From positions 1 through 64,000 of the forward strand of contig JAQXZD010000099.1 in NCBI GenBank assembly GCA_029227035.1: a stretch of 64,000 nucleotides of DNA. The letters run 5' to 3'. The stretch comes from Lachnospiraceae bacterium. GTDB lineage: Bacteria > Bacillota > Clostridia > Lachnospirales > Lachnospiraceae. The notes beneath the pieces are model-generated. The model saw only the letters and a list, made by a program, of their open reading frames with translations, was not told the origin of the DNA and searched no databases. The translations under genes and the position numbers were made by a program. Below, one piece after another: positions 16,868 to 25,190 of this stretch; within the stretch, counting starts at the first letter, position 1, and every line of letters starts with the position of its first letter.

Positions 16868-17095
16868 ATGTTTGAAAAACTGGTAGAAATTATCTGTAAT
16901 TATGTGGATGTAAAGCCGGAGGATGTGCATGCCGAGTCCCGCTTTATGGAAGACCTCGGTTTTACTTCTTTTGATTTTATGAGTATGCTGGGGGAGCTTG
17001 AGGATGAGTTTGATGTGGAGATTGACCAGCAGAGAGCGGTAGAGATTCGCACGGTGCAGGAAGCCGTAGATTATCTGACGGAACTTGCGGAATAA
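16868..17095 (+). CDS. Acyl/peptidyl carrier protein
   Basis: A 75-aa acidic carrier protein with four-helix character. The phosphopantetheine-attachment serine is in LGFTSFDFM (residue about 36), equivalent to the DSL motif. It is preceded by AGGAGGAAAAGAGG. Placed between the condensation enzyme and the AMP ligase, it probably carries the activated acid of this pathway and is unlikely to be the housekeeping fatty-acid ACP. No phosphopantetheinyl transferase gene is in the window. Confidence 0.9.
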   Translation: MFEKLVEIICNYVDVKPEDVHAESRFMEDLGFTSFDFMSMLGELEDEFDVEIDQQRAVEIRTVQEAVDYLTELAE

Positions 17096-17105
17096 GGAGG
17101 CGCGT

Positions 17106-18590
17106 ATGGTTTGCAGTACAATTCGTCAACTGCTTGTGGAGGCGGAGAAAAAATTCGGTGCGGAAGATGCTATCCGTTACAAGGTTGGGAAAAAGGAGAT
17201 TGAGAAAAAGTCTTTTACCCAGTTGAAGGAGGACAGCGAGAGCTTTTCCCGTGCCTTGGAAAATCTTTGTGAAAAGGGTGCGCATGTGGCGGTAACCGGC
17301 ATGACCTCGTACCTGTGGATTGTCACTTATTTCGGAACGGTGGGAAGCGGACATGTAGCGGTTCCTCTGGATGCGGCACTTCCGGCGGAGGAGATGTGTG
17401 AGCTTTTGGACCGTTCGGACGCAGAGGTTTTCGTGTATGACGAGTGCAGAAAGGATGTGGCAGAGCTTGCAAAGGAGCGCTGCCCGAAACTTAAACACAT
17501 GATTTCCATGCAAAATGCCCTGGGAGCGCTGCTGGAGGAGAACCGGGGAAGCTTTGATTACAACCCGAATCCGGATGAGCTTTGTACGATCATGTTTACT
17601 TCCGGAACCACCGGAAAAAGCAAGGGTGTCATGTTGTCCCAGCGCAATCTGGCAGAGAATGCCACCTGTCTGGATATGAAGATTCCGCCGCGGACCGTAT
17701 TGCTTTCCGTGCTTCCGATTCATCATGCATACTGTCTGTCCATGGACATCTTAAAGGCACTTTCCCTGGGCAGCATTATCTGTATTAACGATTCCCTGCT
17801 TCGTGTGGCAAAGAATATCAAGCTCTTTGAGCCGGATATGATTCTGATGGTGCCGCTTATGATTGAGACGATGGCACGAAAGCTGGAGGATGCGGGTAAG
17901 ATGCCGAAGAAGCTGGTGAAAAAGATGGTGTTCGGAGACCGGTTCCAGACCATCTGCAGCGGTGGCGCATACCTTCCACCGGCATTGTATGATCTGTTTT
18001 CTTCTTATGGAATTACCATTCTTCAGGGCTACGGCATGACCGAGTGTTCACCGGTTATCAGCACGAATGTGGCTTGGAACATCAACAGGGATTCCGTGGG
18101 ACAGCTTCTGCCAAACTGTGAGGCAAAAGTGGTGGACGAGGAAATCTGGGTGCGCGGCAGCAGTGTGATGATGGGATATTACAAGATGCCGGAGGAGACG
18201 GCAGAGACTCTTGTGGACGGCTGGCTTAGAACCGGAGATCTTGGTTATGTGGATGATGAGGGATTTGTCTTCCTGACCGGAAGAAAGAAGAACCTGATTA
18301 TTACGAAAAACGGAGAGAATGTATCTCCGGAGGAACTGGAAAACAAGCTTGGCGAGAACCGTCTGGTCAATGAAGTTCTGGTTCGTGAACATGAAGGTAC
18401 GATTGAAGCTGAGATTTTCCCGGATTATGATTACGCAAAGAAGAAAAAGATATCGGATGTTCCGGCAGCCCTGCAGGAAATCATAGATACATACAATAAA
18501 GGTGCGGCATCCTATAAGAGAATCTATGGACTGAAAGTGCGTCAGACAGAGTTTGAAAAGACACCGTCAAAGAAGATAAAAAGATATTAA
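17106..18590 (+). CDS. AMP-dependent acyl/aminoacyl synthetase or ligase
   Basis: Adenylate-forming enzyme of 494 aa that would activate a carboxylic acid with ATP and load it on the neighbouring carrier protein. The P-loop is FTSGTTGKSKG, the A5-like motif is QGYGMTE, the A7 region is LRTGDLG, the hinge region GRKKNLIITKNGENVSPEE, and the C-terminal catalytic lysine lies in TPSKKIKR. The IHHAYCL region looks like fatty-acid-type ligases more than amino-acid-activating domains. The ATG at 17106 is chosen because AAGGAGG precedes it; the track start at 17085 lies inside the previous gene. Last gene of the operon. Confidence 0.9.
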   Translation: MVCSTIRQLLVEAEKKFGAEDAIRYKVGKKEIEKKSFTQLKEDSESFSRALENLCEKGAHVAVTGMTSYLWIVTYFGTVGSGHVAVPLDAALPAEEMCELLDRSDAEVFVYDECRKDVAELAKERCPKLKHMISMQNALGALLEENRGSFDYNPNPDELCTIMFTSGTTGKSKGVMLSQRNLAENATCLDMKIPPRTVLLSVLPIHHAYCLSMDILKALSLGSIICINDSLLRVAKNIKLFEPDMILMVPLMIETMARKLEDAGKMPKKLVKKMVFGDRFQTICSGGAYLPPALYDLFSSYGITILQGYGMTECSPVISTNVAWNINRDSVGQLLPNCEAKVVDEEIWVRGSSVMMGYYKMPEETAETLVDGWLRTGDLGYVDDEGFVFLTGRKKNLIITKNGENVSPEELENKLGENRLVNEVLVREHEGTIEAEIFPDYDYAKKKKISDVPAALQEIIDTYNKGAASYKRIYGLKVRQTEFEKTPSKKIKRY

Positions 18591-18608
18591 AAAAGGGCAT
18601 AAAAACAA

Positions 18609-18678
18609 GCAGATGACGGGAGTCGAACCCGCCTCCCCAGCTTGGGAAGCTGGTGTTCTACCGATGAACTACATCTGC
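18609..18678 (-). tRNA. tRNA-Gly (anticodon CCC)
   Basis: A complete 70-nt cloverleaf on the minus strand. The acceptor arm is GCAGATG/CATCTGC, the D arm has 4-bp stem GTTC/GAAC, the anticodon arm is CCAGC/GCTGG with loop TTCCCAA (anticodon CCC), and the T arm has TTCGACT. CCA is not encoded. Ends may be off by one base. Confidence 0.92.
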
Positions 18679-18768
18679 GTACTATTCAGTATAGCACAGG
18701 ATTCTGAAAAAGTCATTAAAATTCTGTTGCAAATTGCAAAAAACAGTCATATAATATTTGTTAAGTAC

Positions 18769-18799
18769 GAATTATTCACAGTCACCAAGTGAATAATTC
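18769..18799. repeat. Short inverted repeat related to the larger element at 29.8 kb
   Basis: GAATTATTCAC and GTGAATAATTC form a perfect 11-bp inverted repeat around 9 bases. The same ends (TATTCACAG, GTGAATAATTCAAA) flank the composite palindrome at 29758-29956. Confidence 0.6.
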
Positions 18800-18822
18800 A
18801 AAATTAATTTAGCGAATTGCCA

Positions 18823-18861
18823 AAGACGGTGTACTCAGGAAGGAGTACGCCGTCTTTTTTG
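18823..18861 (+). terminator. Intrinsic terminator just before the LuxR-type gene
   Basis: GACGGTGTACTC and GAGTACGCCGTC form a 12-bp stem with one G-U pair and a 6-base loop, then six T. It ends about 20 bp before the luxR-type start, so it either stops read-through from the ligase operon or acts as an attenuator. Confidence 0.8.
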
Positions 18862-18881
18862 CCTGATAGGAGAACAATCGG

Positions 18882-19634
18882 ATGAAGACCTTGGAGACCA
18901 ATGACTGGCTTGTACTCAATACCATCATTTATAAGATTTATACCATGGAGAGCATGGAGGAGATGAGGCGTGAACTGTTGGAACAGTTGAAGCTTCTGAT
19001 TGATTTTGACAGTGCGGATTTTTATCTGGCATCCATGCACGAAAAAGGAAAGCTGGAGAAGCCGGTGACCTTAAACTGTGAGGGAAATCTGGCTGAAGAA
19101 TATGAAAAGCTGGATACGGCGCGGGGCGTATTTTCCAGCGGAAAAGCCCTGATTTACCGGGAGACGGATATTATCAACGAGGATGCCCGGGTGGAGACAG
19201 ACTATTATCGGAACGTATATAAGCCGAACAACTGGGATTATTCCCTGCAGATGATTCTGGCAAAGGATAAGCGTTTTCTGGGAGTCATCACCTTTTACAG
19301 GACCATCGGAAAAGAGAATTTTAAGTATGAGGATATCTTTGTCCTGGACATCCTGAAAGAGCATCTGGCATACCGGTTGGAGAAGTATTTCAAAAACGGT
19401 GGGGAAGAGAATGACAAGCTGACCGTGACGGCAGCCGTAAGACAGTACGGCCTGACAAGACGGGAAGATACCATATTGAGAAAACTTATGCAGGGGATGG
19501 ACAATCAGAAAATCTGCGACGAACTCAGTATCAGTGCGAATACCTTAAAAAAGCATATCCTGAATATATACAGAAAGCTGGGTATCCGCAACCGTGTACA
19601 GCTCTTTAAGATGATTCGCGAGCACGAAGATTAA
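18882..19634 (+). CDS. LuxR-type regulator with GAF-like sensor
   Basis: A 250-aa transcription factor. The N-terminal 160 residues look like a GAF-type sensor (LLIDFDSADFYLASMHEKG). The C-terminal LuxR/GerE helix-turn-helix is at about 190-245 (LTRREDTILRKLMQGMDNQKI, then ANTLKKHILNIYRKLGI). GATAGGAGA precedes the ATG. No target operon can be named, and no quorum-signal synthase is nearby. The terminator just upstream suggests controlled or insulated expression. Confidence 0.85.
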   Translation: MKTLETNDWLVLNTIIYKIYTMESMEEMRRELLEQLKLLIDFDSADFYLASMHEKGKLEKPVTLNCEGNLAEEYEKLDTARGVFSSGKALIYRETDIINEDARVETDYYRNVYKPNNWDYSLQMILAKDKRFLGVITFYRTIGKENFKYEDIFVLDILKEHLAYRLEKYFKNGGEENDKLTVTAAVRQYGLTRREDTILRKLMQGMDNQKICDELSISANTLKKHILNIYRKLGIRNRVQLFKMIREHED

Positions 19635-19653
19635 GCCCGGCTCATTCGGGCTG
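19635..19653. terminator. Hairpin between convergent luxR-type and dtxR-type genes
   Basis: AGCCCG / CGGGCT hairpin with only a weak T-rich tail; may end transcription from either side. Confidence 0.45.
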
Positions 19654-19655
19654 AG

Positions 19656-20036
19656 TTATTTGGAACCTGTTGCAACGGATGCGGCATGTGCCTTGATTGC
19701 GGCAAAGCTCTCCGGACTGATGACATGTTCAATGCGGCAGGCATCCTCCGCCGCAACCTCCGGGGATACCCCCAGCTTTACAAGACATTCGCTGAGCAGC
19801 TCATGGCGTTCGTATATCATTTCCGCAATTCTGCGTCCTTCGTCCGTCAGATAGATAAAGCCGGCATCGGTCACGGTAATCTGATTCTTTTCCCGCAGAT
19901 TTTTCATGGCAATACTGACACTTGGCTTTTTGAATCCCAATTCATTTGCGATGTCCACAGAACGGACAACCGGCAGCTTTTTGCTGAGAATTAAGATGGT
20001 TTCCAAATAGTTTTCCGCTGATTCGTTGCTTCGCAT
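19656..20036 (-). CDS. DtxR/MntR-family metal-dependent repressor
   Basis: A 126-aa regulator with the DtxR winged helix-turn-helix (SVDIANELGFKKPSVSIAMKN) and the dimerization/metal domain (MIYERHELLSECLVKLGVSP, then ACRIEHVISPE) that carries the Fe/Mn ligands. It lacks the SH3-like third domain, as do MntR-type members. Start at 20036 is chosen for the AGGAGG site; the track's longer form is untenable. It faces a divergent FeoB-associated mini-gene whose promoter contains a plausible operator, so iron control is likely. Confidence 0.88.
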   Translation of the reverse strand: MRSNESAENYLETILILSKKLPVVRSVDIANELGFKKPSVSIAMKNLREKNQITVTDAGFIYLTDEGRRIAEMIYERHELLSECLVKLGVSPEVAAEDACRIEHVISPESFAAIKAHAASVATGSK

Positions 20037-20115
20037 GGCAATGCCTCCTGTTTTTAATCTTTTCTGATTATAGCATACCCTGAGAAAATCTTCCACAAAA
20101 AACGTCACAAAATTA

Positions 20116-20144
20116 TTGACATCTAATAAAAGTTAACATATACT
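20116..20144 (+). promoter_or_regulatory. Promoter of the FeoB-associated mini-gene
   Basis: TTGACA and TATACT are separated by 17 bases; the -10 box lies inside the putative metal-regulator operator. Confidence 0.75.
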
Positions 20145-20147
20145 AAC
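20132..20147. promoter_or_regulatory. Putative DtxR-type operator
   Basis: GTTAACATATACTAAC is an imperfect 16-bp palindrome (12 of 16 positions symmetric) over the -10 region, next to the divergent dtxR-type gene. Confidence 0.5.
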
Positions 20148-20191
20148 ATTGAATCAGATAAAGGGTAATTTTGCGAAAAGGAGTTGTTATA

Positions 20192-20326
20192 ATGGGTACA
20201 GCGATTGTATTGATTATATTGACGGTGATCGTTGCTCTGATTATAAAGAGCATGATCAAAAACAAGTTGAACGGAAAATCCCTGTCCTGTGGCGGTGACT
20301 GCAAGAACTGCCGAGGATGCCATTAA
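20192..20326 (+). CDS. FeoB-associated Cys-rich membrane mini-protein
   Basis: A 44-aa protein missed by the ORF track because of its length. A single membrane helix (AIVLIILTVIVALIIKS) is followed by a short tail with four cysteines (CGGDCKNCRGC). This is the layout of the small proteins found next to FeoB ferrous-iron transporters. AAAAGGAG lies 7-8 bases before the ATG. No feoA or feoB is in the window, so the gene stands alone under a likely iron-responsive promoter. Confidence 0.8.
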   Translation: MGTAIVLIILTVIVALIIKSMIKNKLNGKSLSCGGDCKNCRGCH

Positions 20327-20343
20327 GAATGTTCCTAAATCAT

Positions 20344-20368
20344 AAGACCGGTGTTCGCCGGTCTTTTT
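20344..20368 (+). terminator. Intrinsic terminator after the mini-gene
   Basis: GACCGG / CCGGTC hairpin followed by TTTTT. Confidence 0.8.
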
Positions 20369-20473
20369 GTTTTTACAAAAACTTTGCAAAAACAGGATAG
20401 AGCTCCTTACATTTTTCTTTTATCATAATCACGAAAAATGAATGGTTGAACAAGACCGGAAGGAGTATCAATT

Positions 20474-22225
20474 ATGAAGAAAAAAGTATTACGAGTAACA
20501 GCCGGAGTATTGTCCTCAGCAATGTTGATCGGTTTGTGCACGGCAGGAATCACGACAGATGTGAAGGCAGCCACAGAGCATTGGAATGATGCGTCACAGG
20601 AGTCAACAGACTGGGAGAACTGGAAGAAAAACTGGGCAGCATACAGCAGTGATTATGAAAATGTATCACTGACTCCGGGTGTGGATGAGACACAGTTGAA
20701 CCTTGCATGGTACAGCCATACGGCAGAGACACCGAAGGTTCGAATCGGAACGAAGCAGAATATGGATGGGGCAAAGGAGTATACCGGTTCCCAGACAGAT
20801 GCTGTAACAGTCGGAACGGTTAAGTATCTCTCCAACAAGGTTACCGTAACAGGCTTAAAGGAAAATACAAAGTACTATTATCAGGTATTCCAGAATGGGG
20901 CATGGTCAGATGCAGAGACCTATACCACAAAGTCATTCTCAAAATTCTCTTTCCTGTATGTAGGAGATCCGCAGATTGGAGCTTCCAAGGGACAGACCAG
21001 CACAGAGAATGATAAGATGGAGACCGCAGGCAATGAGGTTGATTCCAAGCCGGAGCAGAATCTTGCCGCAAGAAATGACAGTTACAACTGGAACAAGATT
21101 CTTAAGGAAGCAGTGGAGGATCACTCGGATGTAAGTTTTCTGGTATCTGCAGGAGACCAGGTAAACTATGGAGCAAACGAGCGTGAGTATGCAGGTTATC
21201 TCGGTGCAGAGGCGCTTACCTCTCTTCCGGTAGCCACAACCATCGGAAACCATGACTCAACTTCCAACCAGTACAGCCTGCATTTTAATAATCCGAATGC
21301 TTTTTCCGATACGGATGCAAGCTATATTCAGGGAAAGACAGCAGCAGGAACGGATTATTACTATACCTACGGAAATGTCCTGTTTATCGTACTGGATACC
21401 AACAATTACAACTGTGCAACCCATGAGAACGTAATTAAGAAGGCAATTTCCGAGAATAAGGATGTAAAGTGGCGGGTAGTAATGTTCCATCAGGATATCT
21501 ACGGCTCAGGTCTTGACCATTCGGATTCCGACGGAATGGTGCTTCGTACCCAGCTTACTCCTCTGATGGACAAGTACGATATTGATGTGGTACTGCAGGG
21601 ACATGACCATACTTATTCCAGAACCTATCAGCTTGCAGGGGATGGTAAGGACCATACCGCTTACAGCAAGGATGTGGATATGAAGTCAGCAGAATATCTT
21701 GCACAGAATAACTGCTATGAGATTGTCAATGATACAGAAAGCGGCAAGGTGGTAAATCCGAAGGGTACGGTATATCTGGAGGCAAACTCAGCCACAGGTT
21801 CCAAGTTCTATAACCTGATTGCATCCCAGCAGGATTACATTGCAGAGAGAAGCCAGACCTGGACACCAACCTATTCCGTTATCGATGTGACAGACAACAG
21901 CTTTTCCGTAACCATCTATGATGCTTCTACCAGACAGCCGTTAAAAGGCTCTTCCGCATACACGATTGTAAAGGAAGCAAAGAAGCAGACAATTTCCGTA
22001 AAGTCCGCTTATACAAAGAAGGTTGGAGATAAGGCATTCAAGTTAAATGCAAAGGCAAAGACAAAACTGACCTATACCTCTTCCAACAAGAAAGTGGCAA
22101 CGGTTGACAAGAACGGAAAAGTAACCATCAAGGGTGCCGGAACTGCAACCATCACGGTTAAGGCAGCAGCAAGTGGGCAGTATAAGGCAGCTACCAAGAA
22201 GGTTAGTATTACAGTAAAGAAATAA
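20474..22225 (+). CDS. Secreted purple-acid-phosphatase-like metallophosphoesterase
   Basis: A 583-aa exported phosphatase. The signal peptide covers residues 1-33 (cleavage near VKA). An N-terminal fibronectin-like domain typical of purple acid phosphatases spans about 55-155 (VTGLKENTKYYYQVFQNG). The metallophosphoesterase core shows the metal-binding blocks VGDPQIG, SAGDQVNYG, GNHDS, MFHQD and GHDHTYSR. A C-terminal BIG_2 Ig-like domain (about 510-583, TSSNKKVATVDKNGKVT) probably binds the envelope. It likely releases phosphate from extracellular esters. AAGGAG lies before the ATG, and the next gene begins 15 bp after the stop. Confidence 0.92.
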   Translation: MKKKVLRVTAGVLSSAMLIGLCTAGITTDVKAATEHWNDASQESTDWENWKKNWAAYSSDYENVSLTPGVDETQLNLAWYSHTAETPKVRIGTKQNMDGAKEYTGSQTDAVTVGTVKYLSNKVTVTGLKENTKYYYQVFQNGAWSDAETYTTKSFSKFSFLYVGDPQIGASKGQTSTENDKMETAGNEVDSKPEQNLAARNDSYNWNKILKEAVEDHSDVSFLVSAGDQVNYGANEREYAGYLGAEALTSLPVATTIGNHDSTSNQYSLHFNNPNAFSDTDASYIQGKTAAGTDYYYTYGNVLFIVLDTNNYNCATHENVIKKAISENKDVKWRVVMFHQDIYGSGLDHSDSDGMVLRTQLTPLMDKYDIDVVLQGHDHTYSRTYQLAGDGKDHTAYSKDVDMKSAEYLAQNNCYEIVNDTESGKVVNPKGTVYLEANSATGSKFYNLIASQQDYIAERSQTWTPTYSVIDVTDNSFSVTIYDASTRQPLKGSSAYTIVKEAKKQTISVKSAYTKKVGDKAFKLNAKAKTKLTYTSSNKKVATVDKNGKVTIKGAGTATITVKAAASGQYKAATKKVSITVKK

Positions 22226-22240
22226 GCAGGAAGACGGAAT

Positions 22241-23368
22241 ATGAGAAAAAACTGGAAGAAAATTCTGGCAGGAACCCTATGTTTTTTAGGGTTCCTGTTC
22301 CTATTGATAAAAGTAAATCAATTTGAAAAAACGCCCCTGATATCTACGGAGGGGCAGTCTTATGAAAAGGCAATCGTCACAGAAATCACGAAGGATAATC
22401 TGGCGGAGGACGGCAACCGCTACGGAACGCAGGAAGTGCGCGTGCAGGTAAAAAGCGGTGAGTTTAAGAACGAAGAATTTGACGCGGTAAATCCGAACGG
22501 CTCCCTCTTTGGGGCAGAGTGTGAAGTGGGAACCCGGGTCATTGTAATTGTGAGTGCTTCGGAAGAAAATCAGGTGGTTACGGTATACAGTCAGGACCGC
22601 ACGACGGCAATCTATCTGTTTGCGCTTGTCTTTGCGGCAATTGTATGTCTTATTGGCGGAAAAAAGGGAATCAAGGCTGTTGTCAGCCTTGTCTTTGCGG
22701 GAATCTGCATTATTTATCTGATGTTTCCGCTTATTTACCGTGGCATATCGCCGATAGCGATTACCATAGTGGTGGCGCTTCTTACGACGGTTGTTACTTT
22801 GGGACTTTTGGGAGGAGTGTCGAAAAAGACGGTGTCGGCGATCGTGGGAACTGTCTGCGGAGTAATCATTGCCGCTGTTTTTGCGCTGATTTTCGGAGCG
22901 GCAGCAGGCATCAGCGGTTATAACGTTCCGGAGATTGAGACGTTGAATTATGTGGCGCAGAACAGTCAGATCCGTATCGGACAGCTTCTTTTTTCAGGTA
23001 TTATCATCTCGGCACTGGGGGCAACGATGGATGTGGGAATGTCCATTGCGTCAACCATACAGGAGATCCATGAGAGAAGTCCGCACCTTGGAGCGAAGGA
23101 ACTGTTTTTGTCCGGAATCCGGGTGGGACGGGACATGATGGGAACCATGACCAATACTCTGATTTTTGCCTATGTGGGCGGTTCCATTTCCACGCTTGTC
23201 ATCAATTATGCCTATGATTTAAGCTATAATCAGATTATCAACTCCTATGTGATTGGCATAGAAATCATGCAGGGGCTTTCGGGAAGTCTGGGAGTGGTGC
23301 TGACGGTGCCGATTACAGCAATTGTCGCTGCGTTGCTTGCCGGACACGAAAAGAAGGTAGAATCTTGA
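22241..23368 (+). CDS. YibE/F family membrane protein
   Basis: A 375-aa integral membrane protein matching the YibE/F family. After one N-terminal membrane segment comes an extracellular beta-rich domain (residues about 40-120), then six or seven helices, including IYLFALVFAAIVCLIGG and VVSLVFAGICIIYLMF. The function of the family is not established. It lies close behind the phosphatase gene and may share its transcript. Confidence 0.88.
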   Translation: MRKNWKKILAGTLCFLGFLFLLIKVNQFEKTPLISTEGQSYEKAIVTEITKDNLAEDGNRYGTQEVRVQVKSGEFKNEEFDAVNPNGSLFGAECEVGTRVIVIVSASEENQVVTVYSQDRTTAIYLFALVFAAIVCLIGGKKGIKAVVSLVFAGICIIYLMFPLIYRGISPIAITIVVALLTTVVTLGLLGGVSKKTVSAIVGTVCGVIIAAVFALIFGAAAGISGYNVPEIETLNYVAQNSQIRIGQLLFSGIIISALGATMDVGMSIASTIQEIHERSPHLGAKELFLSGIRVGRDMMGTMTNTLIFAYVGGSISTLVINYAYDLSYNQIINSYVIGIEIMQGLSGSLGVVLTVPITAIVAALLAGHEKKVES

Positions 23369-23393
23369 ATCTGTTATCCGGGCATGCTATAAT
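23365..23393 (+). promoter_or_regulatory. Promoter of the heterodimeric ABC exporter
   Basis: TTGAAT and TATAAT are spaced 17 bases apart; the -35 box overlaps the yibE/F stop codon. Confidence 0.7.
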
Positions 23394-23435
23394 GCACAGT
23401 GGTTATCATAAAAAACAGAAAAGAAAAGAGATTCT

Positions 23436-25190
23436 ATGAAAAAATTACTGGTATATTTAAAAGGATACACAAAGGAGTGCATATTTGCACCCTTATTCAA
23501 GCTTTTGGAGGCTTCTTTTGAGCTGATTGTGCCTCTGGTGGTGGCGGCAATTATTGACCGCGGAATTGCACAGTCTGACCGCCCGTACATCTATCGGATG
23601 GGGGGCGTGATGGTGCTTCTTGCGCTGGTGGGACTGACCTGCTCCGTGACGGCACAGTATTTTGCGGCGCGGGCGGCGGTGGGCTTTTCCACAAAGCTTC
23701 GTCAGGCGCTTTTTTCCCATATCGAGAAGCTTTCTTTTTCAGAGATGGATACCATTGGAACATCCACGCTGATTACCCGGATGACAAGTGATATCAATCA
23801 GGTGCAGTCAGGGGTTAACCTTGTGCTGCGCCTGTTTCTGCGTTCTCCGTTTATTGTCGTGGGCGCCATGGTGATGGCGTTTACCGTGGATGTGAAGGCG
23901 GCACTGATTTTCGTGGTGACGATTCCGCTTCTGTCCATTGTGGTGTTTTCCGTCATGTTTGTAAGTATTCCCCTGTATAAAAAGGTGCAGCAGGGACTGG
24001 ACCGGGTGCTGGGACACACCAGGGAGAATCTGGAGGGAGCGCGCGTGATTCGCGCCTTCAATAAGGAAAAAGAGGAGACGAAGGAGTTTGAAGAGAGCAA
24101 CGATTATTTGATGAAAATGCAGGTGTTGGTTGGAAAAATCTCAACCTTGATGAATCCCCTGACTTATGTGATTGTCAACTGTGCCATTCTGGCGGTTATC
24201 TGGGCGGGCGGCAAGCAGGTATACATTGGCGCGCTGGCAGCAGGACAGGTGGTGGCATTGGTGAACTACATGTCCCAGATTCTGGTAGAGCTGATTAAGC
24301 TTGCCAATCTGATTGTGACCGTGAATAAGGCGGTTGCCTGCGGAAACCGTATTGAGGAGATTCTTGAGGTGAAGCCTTCCGTGGTATGCGACGAGAAGAA
24401 AGAATGCAAGAGTGGGACTGCGGGTGCTCCGGCAGTGGAGTTTTCCCATGTGTCCATGACTTATGCAGACGGAGCGGAGGAAGCCCTTACGGACATCAGT
24501 TTCAAGGTGGAAAAGGGACAGACCATCGGTATTATCGGAGGTACCGGTTCCGGAAAATCTTCAGTGGTGAATCTGATTCCGCGGTTCTATGATGTATCCG
24601 CCGGAAGTGTGAAAGTGGACGGAACGGATGTGAGGGAGTATGACCTGACAGAGCTTCGGGACAAGATTGGTGTGGTTATGCAGAAAGCGGTTCTGTTTCA
24701 GGGCACCATTGCAGAGAATCTGCGCTGGGGTAAGCCGGATGCCACGGACGAGGAGCTGTGGAAGGCGATTGAGGTGGCACAGGCCACGGATGTGGTGCAG
24801 AAAAAGGAAGGAAAGCTGGATTATGTGATTGAGCAGGGCGGAAGAAATCTCTCCGGCGGGCAGAAGCAGAGGCTTACCATTGCCCGCGCCGTAGTGAAGG
24901 ATCCGGAGATTCTGATTCTGGATGACAGCGCATCGGCTCTGGATTTTGCGACAGAAGCGGGACTTCGCCGGGCGCTTCAGAACCTGCAGGGAAATAAAAC
25001 CATTTTTATCGTGTCCCAGAGAACTTCTTCCATACGGTTTGCAGACCGGATTATTGTGATGGATGACGGACAGGCAGTGGGAATCGGTACCCATGAGGAG
25101 TTGTTGGAAAACTGTGAAGTATACAGGGAAATCTATGAGTCACAGTTTAAGAAAGAAGAACAGGGTGTGAAGGGAGGTGCACGTTCATGA
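23436..25190 (+). CDS. Heterodimeric ABC exporter, degenerate-site subunit
   Basis: A 584-aa half-transporter: six membrane helices (1-310) then an ATPase domain. Walker A is GGTGSGKSS and the signature LSGGQKQR is intact. The catalytic glutamate after Walker B is replaced by Asp (ILILDDSASALD) and the switch histidine by Gln (IVSQRTSS). These changes are known in the non-catalytic site of asymmetric exporters such as TM287/288 and BmrCD. It overlaps its partner by 4 bases. Likely drug, lipid or peptide export. Confidence 0.93.
   Translation: MKKLLVYLKGYTKECIFAPLFKLLEASFELIVPLVVAAIIDRGIAQSDRPYIYRMGGVMVLLALVGLTCSVTAQYFAARAAVGFSTKLRQALFSHIEKLSFSEMDTIGTSTLITRMTSDINQVQSGVNLVLRLFLRSPFIVVGAMVMAFTVDVKAALIFVVTIPLLSIVVFSVMFVSIPLYKKVQQGLDRVLGHTRENLEGARVIRAFNKEKEETKEFEESNDYLMKMQVLVGKISTLMNPLTYVIVNCAILAVIWAGGKQVYIGALAAGQVVALVNYMSQILVELIKLANLIVTVNKAVACGNRIEEILEVKPSVVCDEKKECKSGTAGAPAVEFSHVSMTYADGAEEALTDISFKVEKGQTIGIIGGTGSGKSSVVNLIPRFYDVSAGSVKVDGTDVREYDLTELRDKIGVVMQKAVLFQGTIAENLRWGKPDATDEELWKAIEVAQATDVVQKKEGKLDYVIEQGGRNLSGGQKQRLTIARAVVKDPEILILDDSASALDFATEAGLRRALQNLQGNKTIFIVSQRTSSIRFADRIIVMDDGQAVGIGTHEELLENCEVYREIYESQFKKEEQGVKGGARS

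Noticed and set aside
18609-18678. tRNA-Gly as an integration site for a mobile island
   Set aside because: No integrase and no repeat of the tRNA 3' end were found nearby.
20474-22225. Proposed cell-wall anchoring by sortase
   Set aside because: No LPxTG-like motif or C-terminal membrane segment; the protein ends with an Ig-like domain.
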